Positions 1-12,200 of a DNA stretch of 64,000 nt are shown piece by piece. The notes under the pieces were generated by a model, which was given only the letters and a program-made list of their open reading frames with translations, was not told the origin of the DNA and did no database searches. This DNA comes from Lytechinus variegatus. Its lineage: Eukaryota > Echinodermata > Echinoidea > Temnopleuroida > Toxopneustidae. The translations under genes were made by a program, and so were the position numbers. The stretch is taken from assembly GCF_018143015.1 (NCBI RefSeq), contig NC_054748.1, forward strand, positions 4,578,080-4,642,079. The letters are read 5' to 3'. Within the stretch, counting starts at the first letter, position 1; each line of letters starts with the position of its first letter.

Positions 1-1494
1 CCATTATGGCTATATAAATTTATGTCTTGGAATTAGTGTCAATTTTCGATGAGCCTTTTTATCAAAACGGATATCACAATTTGTAGTAAAGTATGATTCA
101 ATTTCCCCCGGGTTTCCTCAGATCGCATGGCTAAGATGCCTCATCTGTTTTATGTATGACATCTGATGCGAATTATGCACTGGTAAATCATTTTCCATGA
201 TAGTGTCATTTTGATTATAAATACTATTAATATTATCATTGTATTGTTATTGTTACCATTATTCCATATTTATTAGAAGGATTATTAATATAATCAATAT
301 TATTACCAGTATTACTGTGAGTATTTTTTTTCATAATTATTATCATTACCATTGTTACTAATGCTACTACTACAACAAATACTACTATTACTACTACTAG
401 TACTACTACTACTACTAATACTATTGCCTTTTACTTTTTTTCATTGTTAATAAGAAGATGATATTCCCATATAATAATCATAACTAATTAAGGTTTTGAA
501 AAAGAATCAGAAGCAGCTACACAGATGATATATGCCTACTTATACACTCAAAGGTCGAAATGTTTAAAGCGAATGAAAGCTAGCACAAAGGTCGTTTCTC
601 AAACTAGGTACTTATGTTCAATGAGAAGCTGTAGTCCATCATAACCATGGCACATGTCTCAATGCTGAAACCGACACGAAGTATCGTATCACAAAGCTTT
701 TTTCTGCGATTGATTGCATTGAATACAATATACAATCAATCATAAGAATCACGCGTACGATTAATCGCTGCCTTGTGTCACAGGACCCTAGCCAATTTGT
801 TTTAACGTCATTTCCAATGCCATACCATCGATTGTGTGGTTTTGGCGTCGGTTTTATTCGTGAGAGAGTAGCATAAGATTAATGTCCTTCTATATATATA
901 TCACTGCATGTACGTGGCGTCATGTTATCCTTACCTTAATCTTTGATAGCAGTTTGCAGGGAATCTTCCATAACCATCTCCCAATGTACTTCCAGCATGT
1001 CCAGCAAACACAAACACAAATCACTGCAAGGCATAATGATACGATAAGTTACCGTGAGTTTTACCCGTCCATTTCTTCGGTTCGCGGTCGACTATTTCGA
1101 GAGGTAGAACCATGGACCTACCGTGGTAAAACGTATATGTTGTTATTGGTATACACTGTGTGAGTCGGTTAGTACGATCTGTCTTAGCACCGATGCGGAA
1201 GACGTCATTCTCCTCCGAAGCCGTCGAAGGTTTATTGTTCATAGTCTGCTTGCTTTGTAATACGCGATTGCATAAGGGATCATGGTGAAGAAGGGAGTAA
1301 GATTATAAGTCCATTGTTACGTCATACATCACAACGTCAGCTTTCACTGCTATTCTTAGGTGGCCTTTTTTCAAAGACTCTAAATTGGCAAACGAGCCTT
1401 CAATTCTGAATCTCGTGTCACCCCTGCCCACTGCCCGGCTTAAGAAGAACACAAGAAAAGAGAAAAGATAATGTTCAATTCCTTGCCCCTTCAT
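1..1494. other. Non-coding stretch, no gene recognised
   Basis: I see no protein with family features on either strand. The open frames here are under 100 codons and lack recognisable motifs. A short trinucleotide tract of ACT/CTA type lies at about 362-424. The rest is ordinary AT-rich sequence. Confidence 0.6.
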
Positions 1495-1771
1495 TTAAAA
1501 ACCCTATACACTCTAGTTTTAAAAAAGAACTGAAATCATATATAATGTCCAGCAAATGTTAAAATGTCAACGATTCTTGTACCACAAATACTTTAATGAT
1601 TATTTTTTTATGCCTTTCTGTCTTCTGATATGTATGATTTATATTTTTTACCTTGTTTTACATTTTTTTCTGTTTTTATGCTTTTAGTGCCCCTTTTGAT
1701 ACCAGCTTTTGCTGAAAGGGCACCCTATTGAAATATTGTTTAATAAATAAATAAATAAATAATAATAAGAA
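1495..1771 (+). mobile_element. Probable 3' end of a non-LTR retrotransposon (LINE)
   Basis: The segment ends in a TAAA-type tail (about 1741-1771), as many LINEs do. Just before it is a hairpin with arms GTGCCC (1687-1692) and GGGCAC (1718-1723). Short 3' hairpins followed by simple repeats are common at LINE 3' ends. No reverse-transcriptase coding was seen next to it, so it would be a heavily 5'-truncated copy. The clade is unknown. Confidence 0.4.
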
Positions 1772-2748
1772 GCCACGCAGGCTTGTGCAACCACAGACCC
1801 TACTAGAAGGATCCATGGTGTAACGTAAGTCCCTTGTCGGGTTAAACGTATAGATATAGCCTAATTATTGTTTAAGTGTGAAACGAACGGCATAAGGAGT
1901 ATTTAAAGATGTTCTCCATGCATAACATTTGTGAGAATAAATATGTTAATATGCCTGTATTTTGATGCAGGTAATGCGATGACCTCCTTTTACAAAAGAT
2001 AATCATCACTTACATAATTTCTGTTTCCAATTGAAAATAGCGACAACACGGACTTTCTTCCTTTTTCCTTCTGTTTAATGTTTAAATGTCCTTATATTTT
2101 CATCCATTATGTATTTATTAATTGGCTGAAGTCTGAATTCGGCATTTATTTCGATCTTAGAGGATTCCTTTCAAGTCCGTTTCGGATAAAGTGTGGTTCC
2201 TGAAATAACCTTTCCTTCTTTAACTATCCTAATTTATTCTGAATGATCTGGTTTGACCATTTATTGACCATTGCAGTTCAGGTTGTTTGCCCCCCTCCCT
2301 CTTTCATGTGAGTATTTTGTCAACTTTGAATAGATATTCTTGTTTTCATTTCCTGCTTATTCTTTATATTCCGTTTTCCTTCTTATACTGATTATTTCCT
2401 GTTTGTTTTTGGTATTAATGTACAGTGTATATTGTTACAAAACTGTCACTGGTTTTTAAATATTTATTTCATATGTAATTGTGTATTTAATTGTACTTCT
2501 TTGAATTGTCACTAATCCAACTGTCATGGTTGCAATGAATAAATTACAATTTATTTGATGAAACGTACCCATCATATCTCATTTGGTCACGCCAAAGGAT
2601 TATTGGCTAAACTGTACTTTGTCAATTAATCTATAGATATGCTTTGGCATTAGATGAATATATATAGTGAACATTATTTTTACACATACATGTATATCTT
2701 TACTTAATGAATTAACACGTCAGATATTGCGGGCTTATATGAATTACA
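1772..2748. other. Non-coding stretch, nothing recognised
   Basis: AT-rich single-copy-looking sequence. I found no open frame worth reporting, no RNA gene and no repeat that recurs elsewhere in the window. Confidence 0.55.
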
Positions 2749-2815
2749 CACTGTAAAAAAGATATTGGGTAAAAGTGTTCCATGAAGGTAATTGCGTATC
2801 CAACCTACATTGGCC
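2749..2815 (+). repeat. Single-arm copy of the CACTGTAAAAAA foldback MITE
   Basis: The arm starts CACTGTAAAAAAGATATTGG and continues with a TAAAAGTGTTCCATGAAGG-like stretch. It matches the left arm of the complete foldback at 21954-22212. Only one arm is present here. This is either a solo end or a copy truncated by deletion. Confidence 0.6.
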
Positions 2816-3225
2816 GCTTCTGCGTAGTACAGCAAAACACAAAAGGTAGATACTCTATGTATAGACATGTTAAGAATAATTATCTTTATCCTTGTGAATT
2901 ATGTTTATTTGATTATCAACTTTGACGACTTGAAACAAATTTGAAAATTTTAATTTTGGTCTTAGAAAATGAATAACAAATATTATATATGAGTAATATT
3001 TGAAATATACAACTTGTCGAGCCGTTTACATATGTCAAAAGTGAGAGAATGATTCGCACTCAACACTGGATACCAACGTTTTACATTTTTTTTCACTACA
3101 TTTTTCGTTACCTCGAGCTGGAATATGTTTGCAAATGACCAGTCGAGGGGCATCTCATGTATACGTTGCGTTGTAATAAATCGACGACACGCAAATTTTG
3201 GACGATCCTTGTAAAGGCCCTTTCA

Positions 3226-3290
3226 TGCATAATCATTTCTGATTGATACACGTCTGACAAAACTCAAACACACACACACACACCCTGGCT
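3226..3290 (+). mobile_element. Truncated 3' tail of the 7SL-like SINE
   Basis: The core ATTGATACACGTCTG followed by CAAAA, TCAAA and an (AC)n run is shared with 20491-20541, where it forms the 3' end of the SINE with a 7SL-like head. Here only the tail half is kept and the dinucleotide run is longer. Two independent copies sharing the tail define the 3' end of the family. Confidence 0.55.
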
Positions 3291-3660
3291 TGCTTGCTAG
3301 ACCAGACTCAGACTTAAATAAATCAATAAAGACCAAGAGATTAAAAAGGTGTACGTCCCTCTTGATAACAATTACACCAGTTAGACGTAGACTAACAATC
3401 AATAATATTACCCCAGTCAATTGCCATCTTATGCGGACCATTTAACAAAGGAGTCCCGGGGAATTGGCTGTTAATGTGTAAGGGATGTTTCACTTTGGAT
3501 TGAGTGCATGCTTATTGTCTTCTCAAGGAGGGTCGTTGTGTTTGTACCACGGACATAAAAGGAAGTGGTTTGTACAAAGAAATAATTCCCAAAGTCGAGA
3601 GGATGCGAATGGTATCTCCAATTTTGCGTCTTATTTGTGGTACAAACACGACATGGAAGG
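3291..3660. other. Non-coding stretch, nothing recognised
   Basis: No supported coding or RNA gene and no recurrent repeat was recognised between the SINE tail and the next SINE. Confidence 0.5.
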
Positions 3661-3890
3661 GGTCCGGGTCTAGTGGTTAATATTCTCGTCTTTCAATCTG
3701 AGCATGCTGAGGGACATGGGTTCGATTCCCAGCGGTGAGGTAAATGGGTATCGACAGGAGGTAATTCCTCAAAAAGATGTGAGCACCGGAACTGGCGGTA
3801 GAATATAGCTTAGCCAGGGTAATATTGGAGCGCTTTGAGCACCTAACAAGGTGGATACGAGCGCTAAAAATCCTACATTATTATTAGTAT
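3661..3890 (+). mobile_element. tRNA-derived SINE (family 1), + orientation
   Basis: The head carries pol III internal-promoter boxes: an A-box-like GGTCTAGTGGTTA near 3667 and a B box GGTTCGATTCCC near 3719. The body contains GCGCTTTGAGCACC and an AACAAGGTGGATACGAGCGC-like segment, then ends in a TTATTATT-type tail. The same body appears in reverse at 18990-19227, and a related head is at 7365-7506. This is a transposed SINE, not a working tRNA gene: the acceptor stem does not close. Confidence 0.75.
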
Positions 3891-4284
3891 TTGTGTATTT
3901 CCACATACACTGGCTTCTCTGTATAGGCCTATCTACTTTCGCTTCTCATACGACGGTCAATTTATAAGATTTATTTGCTGCATACACTTTCTAATTAACT
4001 TGATATTTTGATTCTCTGTATAAACAAGTAGTGAGAGGGAAGTGTGTAGACAAATGGATATTTGATAGAATCCAATGCTGTGTGATAAGGAGTAGACACA
4101 CACAAACAATTTTCTATGTCATTACAAATCATCACACTCCGAGGGATTTTTCTAAAATCGAATCCGTAAGACACCCCAAAACAACAAACGTGTATAACTA
4201 TATCGATTTTTAAAGATTTTTTTTTCACGTGACCGAACGGATCCCTCTTGGGAAGCAATATTAAAATTTGTCATGTTAAATGCC
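3891..4284. other. Non-coding stretch, nothing recognised
   Basis: Short overlapping open frames on both strands have no family signal. Nothing else stands out. Confidence 0.5.
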
Positions 4285-4510
4285 GATAAGACAAAAGTGT
4301 GCCCCCCCCCCCTTATGAGCGATTCTTTTTTCTTTTTCTTGTTGATTTTTTCGGGACGCAATATTTTAAATTTTTGGGTACCCCCTTTTTTGTTTGTCAA
4401 ATTTCTCCCTGAAAAATGTCCCCCCTTTTGGAATATCCTGGATCCGCTTTATCTTTCATCAAAATAAAATGATAATAATTCCCATCCCCCCCCCCCCCCC
4501 CCTACCCCCC
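4285..4510 (+). repeat. C/T-rich interspersed repeat (TTGTCAAATTT family)
   Basis: Alternating poly-C and poly-T blocks surround a GTTTGTCAAATTTC core. Related blocks with a GCTCGTCAAATTT core lie at 12580-12800, and the reverse complement (AAATTTGACAAGC) at 36405-36660. Three copies in one window suggest an interspersed family rather than simple slippage. The short frames crossing it are low-complexity artefacts. Confidence 0.5.
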
Positions 4511-5040
4511 CCATCTACCCATACCATGTCGTTGCGCTGATGATACATGTTCGCCTATTTCTCGTTGGTAGTCATGTGACCTCTTTCAAGTTGCAATTCA
4601 ATATATCTATGCACCCCTCAGACCTCTGATTACGTCAATCTTAGGTAGCTCGTGACATGAGATATCATCACTATGATCAGGATGCTAAGCCGGTTGGGTG
4701 TTTCATAAAGCTGATCGTAAGTTAAGAGCGACTTTAAGAACGAATGGTGAGCCTTTCTCACGCGCTTTAATCACCAACGGACATTTAATGGTGCATATCA
4801 TTTACCACCAGATAGGACCACCAGTCTTTCTTAAAATCGCTCCTAAATTTAATACGAACGCTTTATGAAACGGCCCCCTGGATTCATCCTAGCAAAGACA
4901 GTAAGGTTAGCCACAGTCTTAAAGACCAATTTGCATTTTGCTTTCTTTTCCATCGATACTTGACTGTTTAACAAAATGAAGGAGACCAAGTTGTTTTTAC
5001 TCGTAGTAAAAGCTGCGATAACCACGTTTTACATGCGCTA
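4511..5040. other. Non-coding stretch, nothing recognised
   Basis: Mixed-complexity DNA without an open frame or recurrent repeat that I can name. Confidence 0.5.
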
Positions 5041-5075
5041 GTTGATTAATAGTAGTAGTAGTATAGTAGGAGTAT

Positions 5076-5122
<47 letters not shown>

Positions 5123-5145
5123 TAGTAGTAGTAGTAGTAGAGTAG
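5041..5145 (+). repeat. (TAG)n / (GTA)n microsatellite
   Basis: A nearly continuous TAG trinucleotide tract of about 100 bp with a few one-base interruptions. Smaller tracts of the same motif occur at about 10077-10097 and 34917-34939. Confidence 0.9.
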
Positions 5146-6762
5146 TCCTATATGTAGTAGGCAAATATAGGCAGCAGAATTTGAAGTAGTAGTATTAGTG
5201 GTTAGCATTTTTTCCCTTGTGAGTGAGGATTTTTTTTGTCATGATGGTAGTAATATAATTATTTTAATGATTACAATTATCATTATCATTATTACAGGTA
5301 TTATCAATATTATTGTTATAGTAGCAGAAGTAGTGGTAGCAGCAGCAGCACTAGCGCGCAGTTTATAAATTCAACAGGCTATTTTGATCTTATCATTTCA
5401 GCGATTCTGAACTCTAATGATACACCTAGTTAAGTTTAATAATCGAGCCAAAGATTTTGATAGGGAAAACATGAAGAGAGGTGCAATATTTCAACAACAA
5501 AAAAGTCCTGAGCAATCGAAAATGTTGACATGTTTAGTACAAGAACCTAATTTCGTGATGAATTTTGACCGTATATCTAAATTTGAAAATATGTCATATT
5601 CTACCCTTTCTCATTTCCTTATTTTTCTTAGTCGTGGATTTTTTTATTTGTTTATTTTATTTGTTATTATTTTTGGGGAGTGAAACTAAAAGTTAGTGAT
5701 TTTTTTTTCTTTTTCTCATCATTTACACACGCCCACCTTATCTTTAAGCAAGCGCCAAATCGTTAGCTCACTTTCAATTATCCGTCCGATAAAGATAACA
5801 CGTATGGACAGCGGCTAAAGTCAGCACGAGGTCATAATGTTTTCCTATATGGTATCCTTTAACGCCGAACGGTGCGGGAGAGCTGATATTTTCACTCGTA
5901 TTTAATCTAATTGTACTAATTGGAAAGTATTGATCCATGATTTAAGAAAGGGAGTCACACGCAAAAGCAGTTTAACATTCAGCAAGTATTCTTGTATGTT
6001 TCATCGCTGGAATGCATCGACTTTCGCCACGTTTGACTTATATTGCTTAAGAGCACCCTTCTCCAAGTTCTTCATTCTAAGATAAAATATGCATTTTATT
6101 CATTTTAGGGATTTTTCTGAGATGGACCTGATGTCTAACTAATAATTCACTCCTGTTTCAGATAAGATGTTTTTCATAAAAATGGAAAGGTCTTTCGGAG
6201 CATTTTCATAAACATGTTCCATTCAATATTATTAAAAAAATAATTCATGACATTACAAACACTGAATTTGGGGAACAAAGCTGCTTTAACTCCCCGGCAT
6301 TAATAATATCATTTAACATGATGAAAAGGCTGCAACATCATAATTTCACGTTCTTAAAAATAGGAACATTGTGAAATCATTAGCAGGTCTAGACTTATAC
6401 ATTACAGTTGTATTTCACACTTGAAAAGTGAGGCTAAGTGGATTGAATACCCTATTGCAGTGAATGATAAAGACTTATCCTGTTTGCACGTTCAAGAGCA
6501 AGATTGATTTATTGATTGATAGAAGTAAACATTGCATCAGCATATGGAGTGTCTGTCTCGTGCTAAAGCAACACCAGAGTCTCATAAGACAAATGTTAGC
6601 AATCAAACGTACGCTTGATTTTCACGATTATTTGTACAATGCAGTCAATGCAATCAATTGTTTTTAAATAAGGTTCTACGGTGAATGCTGAGCTTTGTGT
6701 AGATGACGCCCCCCCCCCCCGTCAAAAAATGTTTCATCCTGGATTGTAACATACCCCTCCAG

Positions 6763-6764
<2 letters not shown>
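5146..6764. other. Non-coding stretch, no gene recognised
   Basis: No open frame here shows conserved motifs. The longest are below 90 codons, with biased composition. No RNA gene or recurrent repeat was recognised. The first coding exon of the tetraspanin (start codon and beginning of TM1) was looked for here without success. Confidence 0.5.
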
Positions 6765-6832
<68 letters not shown>

Positions 6833-7001
6833 AATAGTGTAAAGAAATGGATGAAGATAACTATGGTAGGCGTAGCTTAAATCAAGGTTCCCCAGAGCTA
6901 TCTACCCTTTTAAAAAAATTGGTGATGCCGAAAAAAATGTCTCTGCCGGGAATCGAACCCGGGCCCCCAGCTGTGAACGCCGGTGCCTTAACCACAGAGA
7001 C
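6765..7001 (-). mobile_element. tRNA-derived SINE with (TA)n tail, - orientation
   Basis: Read on the minus strand, 7001 to 6939 gives a 63-nt tRNA-like head. The 7-bp acceptor stem GTCTCTG/CAGAGAC is perfect, there is a T arm around GGTTCGATTCC, and a 5-bp anticodon stem has loop GTTCACA (anticodon TCA). A run of seven T follows directly. The D arm is about 9 nt short. The body runs on to a CATCCATTTCTTTACAC end and then a (TA)n tract (about 6765-6832). The same body end beside (TA)n recurs at 33645-33668, which marks it as a SINE rather than a lone tRNA gene. Confidence 0.65.
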
Positions 7002-7364
7002 GGGTTAGTGGTTCGGGCGACCCTGATCCGTAACCTCCTCAGATGGCTCTGCATGCACAAAGATGATGACGATGACGATGAGGATGAAGAATATGATATG
7101 ACAACAATACAGATAATTATAACAGTGATAATTATTAGTAACTATGATGATGATGATGAATATAACAATAGTTACAATGATAACATTTGATTTCATTTTA
7201 TTTATTGTTTCGAATTCCAGAAAAATATTAAGTCATATGAAATTAGTGAATTATGTGATAACCCTATTTAAAAAGCATAGCTTCTAGACATACTGGTTCC
7301 CAAAAGAAACAATTGATATTGATTAAAAAAAATAATACCATGACTGTAACCCATCAATCCTTTT
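7002..7364. other. Non-coding stretch with GAT/GAC-rich patch
   Basis: A GATGAC/GATGAG-rich patch at about 7061-7165 creates short Asp-rich and complementary Ile/Val-rich frames on opposite strands. These are composition artefacts. Nothing else was recognised. Confidence 0.5.
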
Positions 7365-7506
7365 AGAGCGCACTTTTCTACAATGGTTGCACATTAACCT
7401 CACCTGGGCTGAGTGCAACACAATATGGATATATTATTGCTAGGATTCGAACCCATGGCCCTCTGTTTTAAAGTCCGGAAACTGCTCCACTGGGTCACAA
7501 CGCTCC
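7365..7506 (-). mobile_element. tRNA-derived SINE (family 1), partial, - orientation
   Basis: Reverse-complemented, the segment starts GGAGCGTTGTGACCCAGTGG and has a B box GGTTCGAATCC. It ends within the ACCTCACCTGGGCTGAGTGCA body seen at 19120-19140. It lacks the 3' half of the family. Confidence 0.65.
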
Positions 7507-7624
7507 GAAATTCTTAAACGTTTCTCCAAATTAGGAGTATTCTGCATTTATTTTTTCCCATTTCCTTGTTTTCACATCTCCTAAAATGTTTTAAATCTTT
7601 TTGCAAGGCATATTTGTTTTTCCT

Positions 7625-8125
7625 AAAAGTTCACCCTGAAGAAAAGTTTGTTGTAAAAATAGCAGACAAATAATACATAAAATATTGGTGACGGTTCGAG
7701 GAAAATCCATTAAAGATCAAGAAAGTTATTAGAATTTTAAAGTTTTGGATTTGTGACGTCATATGCGATCAGCATTCCTACATAGCGAATTGTGAAAAAA
7801 TTAATGAACTTCAAATTTTGTATGGTTCCCGATGAATTTAATTTGTTTTCTATTTATGATCGGGTGTGAAATGGTTTGTCCATTGATATACAAAAGGCAC
7901 AGTAAAAACCATTTTCAATTTTCTGAGAAAGTGACATTTCATTGAATTTTGACCATTCGCTATGTAGGAATGCTGCTCGCATATGACGTCACAAATCCAA
8001 AACTTTGAATTCTAATAACTTTCCTAATCTTTGACGGATTATCCTCAAACCTTTATCAATATTTTTCATTACTTTTTTGCTATTTTGTACGATAAAACTT
8101 TCTTCAGGGTGAACTTCCCCTTTAA
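7625..8125. mobile_element. Foldback MITE, TTAA type (family A), copy 1
   Basis: The two arms are long inverted complements: AGTTCACCCTGAAGA at the left and TCTTCAGGGTGAACT at the right. Both arms carry an internal TGACGTCA block near the point where they converge. The right end is CCCCTTTAA; the left end lacks the matching AAAGGGG. No coding capacity. An adjacent second copy lies 60 bp downstream. Confidence 0.8.
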
Positions 8126-8185
8126 TAGAAGCATACTGAGATAAACCCATGATCGGAAAATACAAGGGGGTACATTGCTAATTCA

Positions 8186-8696
8186 TTAAAGGGGAAGTTC
8201 ACCCTGACAACAAGTTGATTGTAAAAATAGCAGAAAAAATAATAAAAAATATTGCCGAAGGTTTGAGAAAAATTCATCAAATAATTAAAGTCATTCCAAT
8301 TTTAATTATTTGATTTGTGACGTCATATGCGAGCAGCTTTCCTACGTAGCGAATGGTAAAAAAATCTATAAAATATAAAATTTAATTTTCTCAGAAAATT
8401 GAAAATGGTTTTCACTGTACCTTTTGTATATCAATAGACAAATCATTTCACACCCGATCATGAAAAGAAAACAAAATTAAGTCATCAGGAACCATACAAA
8501 ATTTGAAATTCATGCATTTTATATTACATAACACATGGGGCAGCTGCTCGTTTATGACGTCACAATTCCAAAACTTTGAACTCTAATAACTTTCTTACTT
8601 TTTAACGGATTTTCCTCAAACCTTCACCAATATTTTTTACTATTTTTTCTGCTATTTTTACAACAAAGTTTTCTTCAGGGTGAACTTCCCCTTTAA
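8186..8696. mobile_element. Foldback MITE, TTAA type (family A), copy 2
   Basis: Bounded by TTAA at 8186-8189 and 8693-8696, with terminal repeats AAGGGGAAGTTCACCCTGA and its complement. The arms match copy 1, including the central TGACGTCA blocks. TTAA targets are typical of piggyBac-type transposases, so a non-autonomous piggyBac passenger is the likely origin (inference). Confidence 0.8.
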
Positions 8697-9035
8697 GCAC
8701 AAAGATGGTCAATAATATTTGTTTTTAAAGCTATGGAAATGACCTTATCATTCATATCGTTACAGATCAATAAAAATCTGTTGTCAGTATGTGTTATTCC
8801 TATTGTCTAATGTTAACATTTTTTTCAGGGTACAGGAGTGATTACATAATTTGAAAAAAAAGTTTAACATTATTCCAATGAGTTACCGGTACAACATTCC
8901 TAATATTCCTTCATTTTTAATGCTGCAGGAAGAACACTAGACTCGTAATATTGATTATTTTGTGGCTACAGCTGTGGTGTCATTACGTAGTTCAATACCT
9001 CTTAACATGATTCATAATTTTATACTTTATTTCAG

Positions 9036-9233
9036 TGCGCAGGAGGAACAATTCTAGGCTTCGCAATATGGATTCGATTTAATGAAGACTTCTTCAAGCA
9101 AATACCAGAGGATGCTGGCATTGGAGTTTACGATGGAACCTATATAGTCATGGCCGCTGGGGGAGCTATAATGGTTGTTGGATTTTTCGGCTGCTGTGGT
9201 GCTATCAGAGAGAGTGTATGTCAGCTATCTACG
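9036..9233 (+). CDS. Tetraspanin exon: TM1 end, EC1, TM2
   Basis: The acceptor is TTTATTTCAG and the donor ACG|GTAAGG. The 66 codons read CAGGTILGFAIWIR (end of TM1), a small loop with NEDFFKQIPEDAG, then TM2 and GCCGAIRESVCQLST. The exon begins in phase 0, so a preceding exon ending on a codon boundary should carry the cytoplasmic N-terminus and most of TM1. Confidence 0.93.
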
Positions 9234-12200
9234 GTAAGGATACTAATGGGGTCTCTAGTTTGACGTTAGACAAGCCCCCCCCCCCCCTATTTTGGGGAGG
9301 GACGGGGTAGGGACACTGCTGCTTCCCGCATTTCAACCAGATGTGTTAATATTCTGGGGTTTTTTATGGGGGGGGGGGGGGGGATAATTTGGTGGTATTT
9401 ATGAACATCATACTTTTCAATAAATTACATTTTTAAATTTCACATTACATGCCCTCGTAACCTTTGAAAGAGCTTTCTTGTAAAGCAGCTTTAAATTGAA
9501 TGTACTGTACTGTGGGAGAGTAAATTATCAAAAGAATAAATAAATGAATACATTAATAAATTGATTAATAACTGTCTTAATTACCTTTCCAAACGCCCTC
9601 AACTTTCTGACAAATGCACTCAATGACATGTTTTTATATAATTGTAAAATATGTGTGTATTTCTGCATTTTCTCTTTGCAGTATTTCGTCATCGTGTTCA
9701 TCATATTTTGCGCGGAAATAGCAGCTGGGGTTTGGATGTATATAGAGAAGGATAAGATAGGGGATTCGGCCGGGGAGTACTTCGACAAACTAGTACAAGA
9801 GAAATACAGCGGGGATGTTTCCGTGCAAATACTGGTAGACTACACGCAAAAGAGGGTAAGCCCCCCCCCCCCTGATATGCACAAACCACGCATCAGTAAA
9901 TTAGTCTGCATACGCAGACCCCAGGTTTAAGTAATTCTCATAGTGCATATTAGGCCTAAAGAGTCTGAATTTGCGAAACTGGACTCACTATGTACTGTGG
10001 CTGGCTCTATGTTTTGGTACAGATATAGAGTTCTGTGTCTAGTCTTCGCTCCAGAATGTTATCGTTAAAGTATTAAAGTAGTAGTAGTAGTAGTATCATT
10101 ATTGTGAGGAATAGTCCATTTTGGGATATAAGGCTAAATTAATATTACGCTTACTTTGTATTTAACCAAGTGCAGTGCAGACAAAGAGTAAAGTTACACC
10201 AAATGTGTATTTTACTGAACGGGTGTAGCCAATATGATATTATACCATTTATAAAGGATGGCTCAGAATGAAATACTAGAAATATTTGGGCAAATATTTT
10301 CACGAATCGAAGATGAGTGGAAACCCTCCAGCATTTGGTGCTGGTCAGCTTATGCGAATAACACATGCCCCAGTAAATAAATGATTGTATTTTATATACA
10401 GTTGATTATGCCCAATTCAATTCAATTTCGATTCAATTCTTTTTCAATTCAATTCTTTTATTTTTCATTTCCATTCAAAAATAATACAAAGTAATATAAA
10501 AACAATACAAATCAAATACAATTTTACAGAAGGGCATTCTTACTTCGTAAAAAAAAACAGTATAAATATAGAGCATAAATGGATATGGAAATGAGGGGGA
10601 TCCACTAAAAAGCAAAGCTTGTAAAATTGTGGATCCCCCTTGGAAAAGAAGAAATTATAGTCGACTTACTATATGCGTACATGCATGTATTACAGGAAAA
10701 AAAGAGAAAAAGAAATCATATTGGCGGAAACATAATAACTGAACAAATGCAAAGCTTTTCACACCAATTTCAAGGACAACATTTTTTATATTCAAGAGGG
10801 CAAAATATACCTGTTTTCCCTCTCGTAGGAAATGTTAAAAAAATGCAAATTGAAATGTTGTTTCTAAACGTATGAAATTTCGTTGGGAATTTGCAATTTG
10901 CATCCCCCCACTAAGAGAAATACAAAAAATATGAATTATAAAAAAGGGAAAATATCCTTGTTTGAATAAATATTATTAGATGTATAAGTACGATGTGCAT
11001 GAATAGTGGTGTATTACACATAACAGTAGGTAATATTTAACCCTATCTAGGCCGGGGGGGGGGCCTCGGAGGCCCCCCCTCAAAGAATCGCGCGATATTT
11101 TCACCGCGCAAAATTTTTTGACCGCGCCGCTCGCTGACTTTTTACTCTAAAGTCTTGCGCAACTTTTGAGACCAATTTTGCGTCACCCGGGTACGTGGTT
11201 CCGAAATTACGCAACATTATGTAAGTGCATGTCAGACCAAAAATTGCTCAAAAACGTGATTTCGTGTACGAAGTCAATGCAAATTGTGTTTTCAACCAAA
11301 ATTCATAAATGCATGATTATTTTTAGTTTTGCTGGTCTAAATGTATTTATTTTATGCTTTTTATGATCACAGAAGAGTCCCCAACAAATTTCATTGAAAA
11401 AACAATGAAAAACGAAAGGTCAAAAAACAAAGAAATACATAAGAAATTGCAAAAAACAATATAATACATAAGAAAATGATTTGATATCGCAATTTTTTTC
11501 ATGTACACTTGCTAAGAACACCACAAAGAGTTTCTATACCGAAAATTAGTACATTTGGAGCTTTATTTAGGGAGTTAGAGGAAAAAGAATGATTTCGCAT
11601 ACTAATTACGCATAAATTAGCATAATTACTTAATAGCAATTCGCATGAAAAATCTTACTGTACAATCTTGTAGATTATGTCCCAGGCAACCCGCGTGCCG
11701 ATTTTCGGCGTGATCGCGCGGTCGACGGCCGAGATCTTAAGGGGGGGCCTGGGAGGCCCCCCCCCCGGCCATATGAACTCCCAAAATACCCCGGCCTAGA
11801 TAGGGTTAATCTCAAGATCAATTGATGTACCCCACCCCATGTCCCCTGCTTTCTCTCAAAATGTAGTTTCGTTGCTGTGGAGCCAGTGGTCCTGATGACT
11901 GGACGTTATCAAACCAACCTATTCCAGATTCTTGCGGGAGGAATTGTACCGAAGGATGTTACGACACGGTTAATGAGGGTCTGTATGAAGAGGTAGGATT
12001 ACTCATTCTTCTTCTTCATCTTTTTCTTCTCTTTCTTCTTCTTCCCCTCCTCTTTTTTCTTCTTCCCCTCCTCCCCTCCTCCTTTTATTCACTTCTTTTT
12101 CTCTCCCAGAAATGATAGGGAAAAGATAAAATAATCCGATTATGACAGTGTGAGATTAAATAAAATATATATGTATATATTTTTTTTATTATTTTCTTTG

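Noticed and set aside
882-1163. 93-codon + strand frame
   Set aside because: No signal peptide, domain or splice context; overlaps an equally open minus-strand frame.
3661-3735. Functional tRNA gene
   Set aside because: A and B boxes are present but the acceptor stem does not pair and the body is shared with other SINE copies. The same reasoning applies to 19911-19983.
7005-7196. Asp-rich frame (+) and Ile/Val-rich frame (-)
   Set aside because: Both come from a GATGAC/ATGATG-rich patch; composition artefact.
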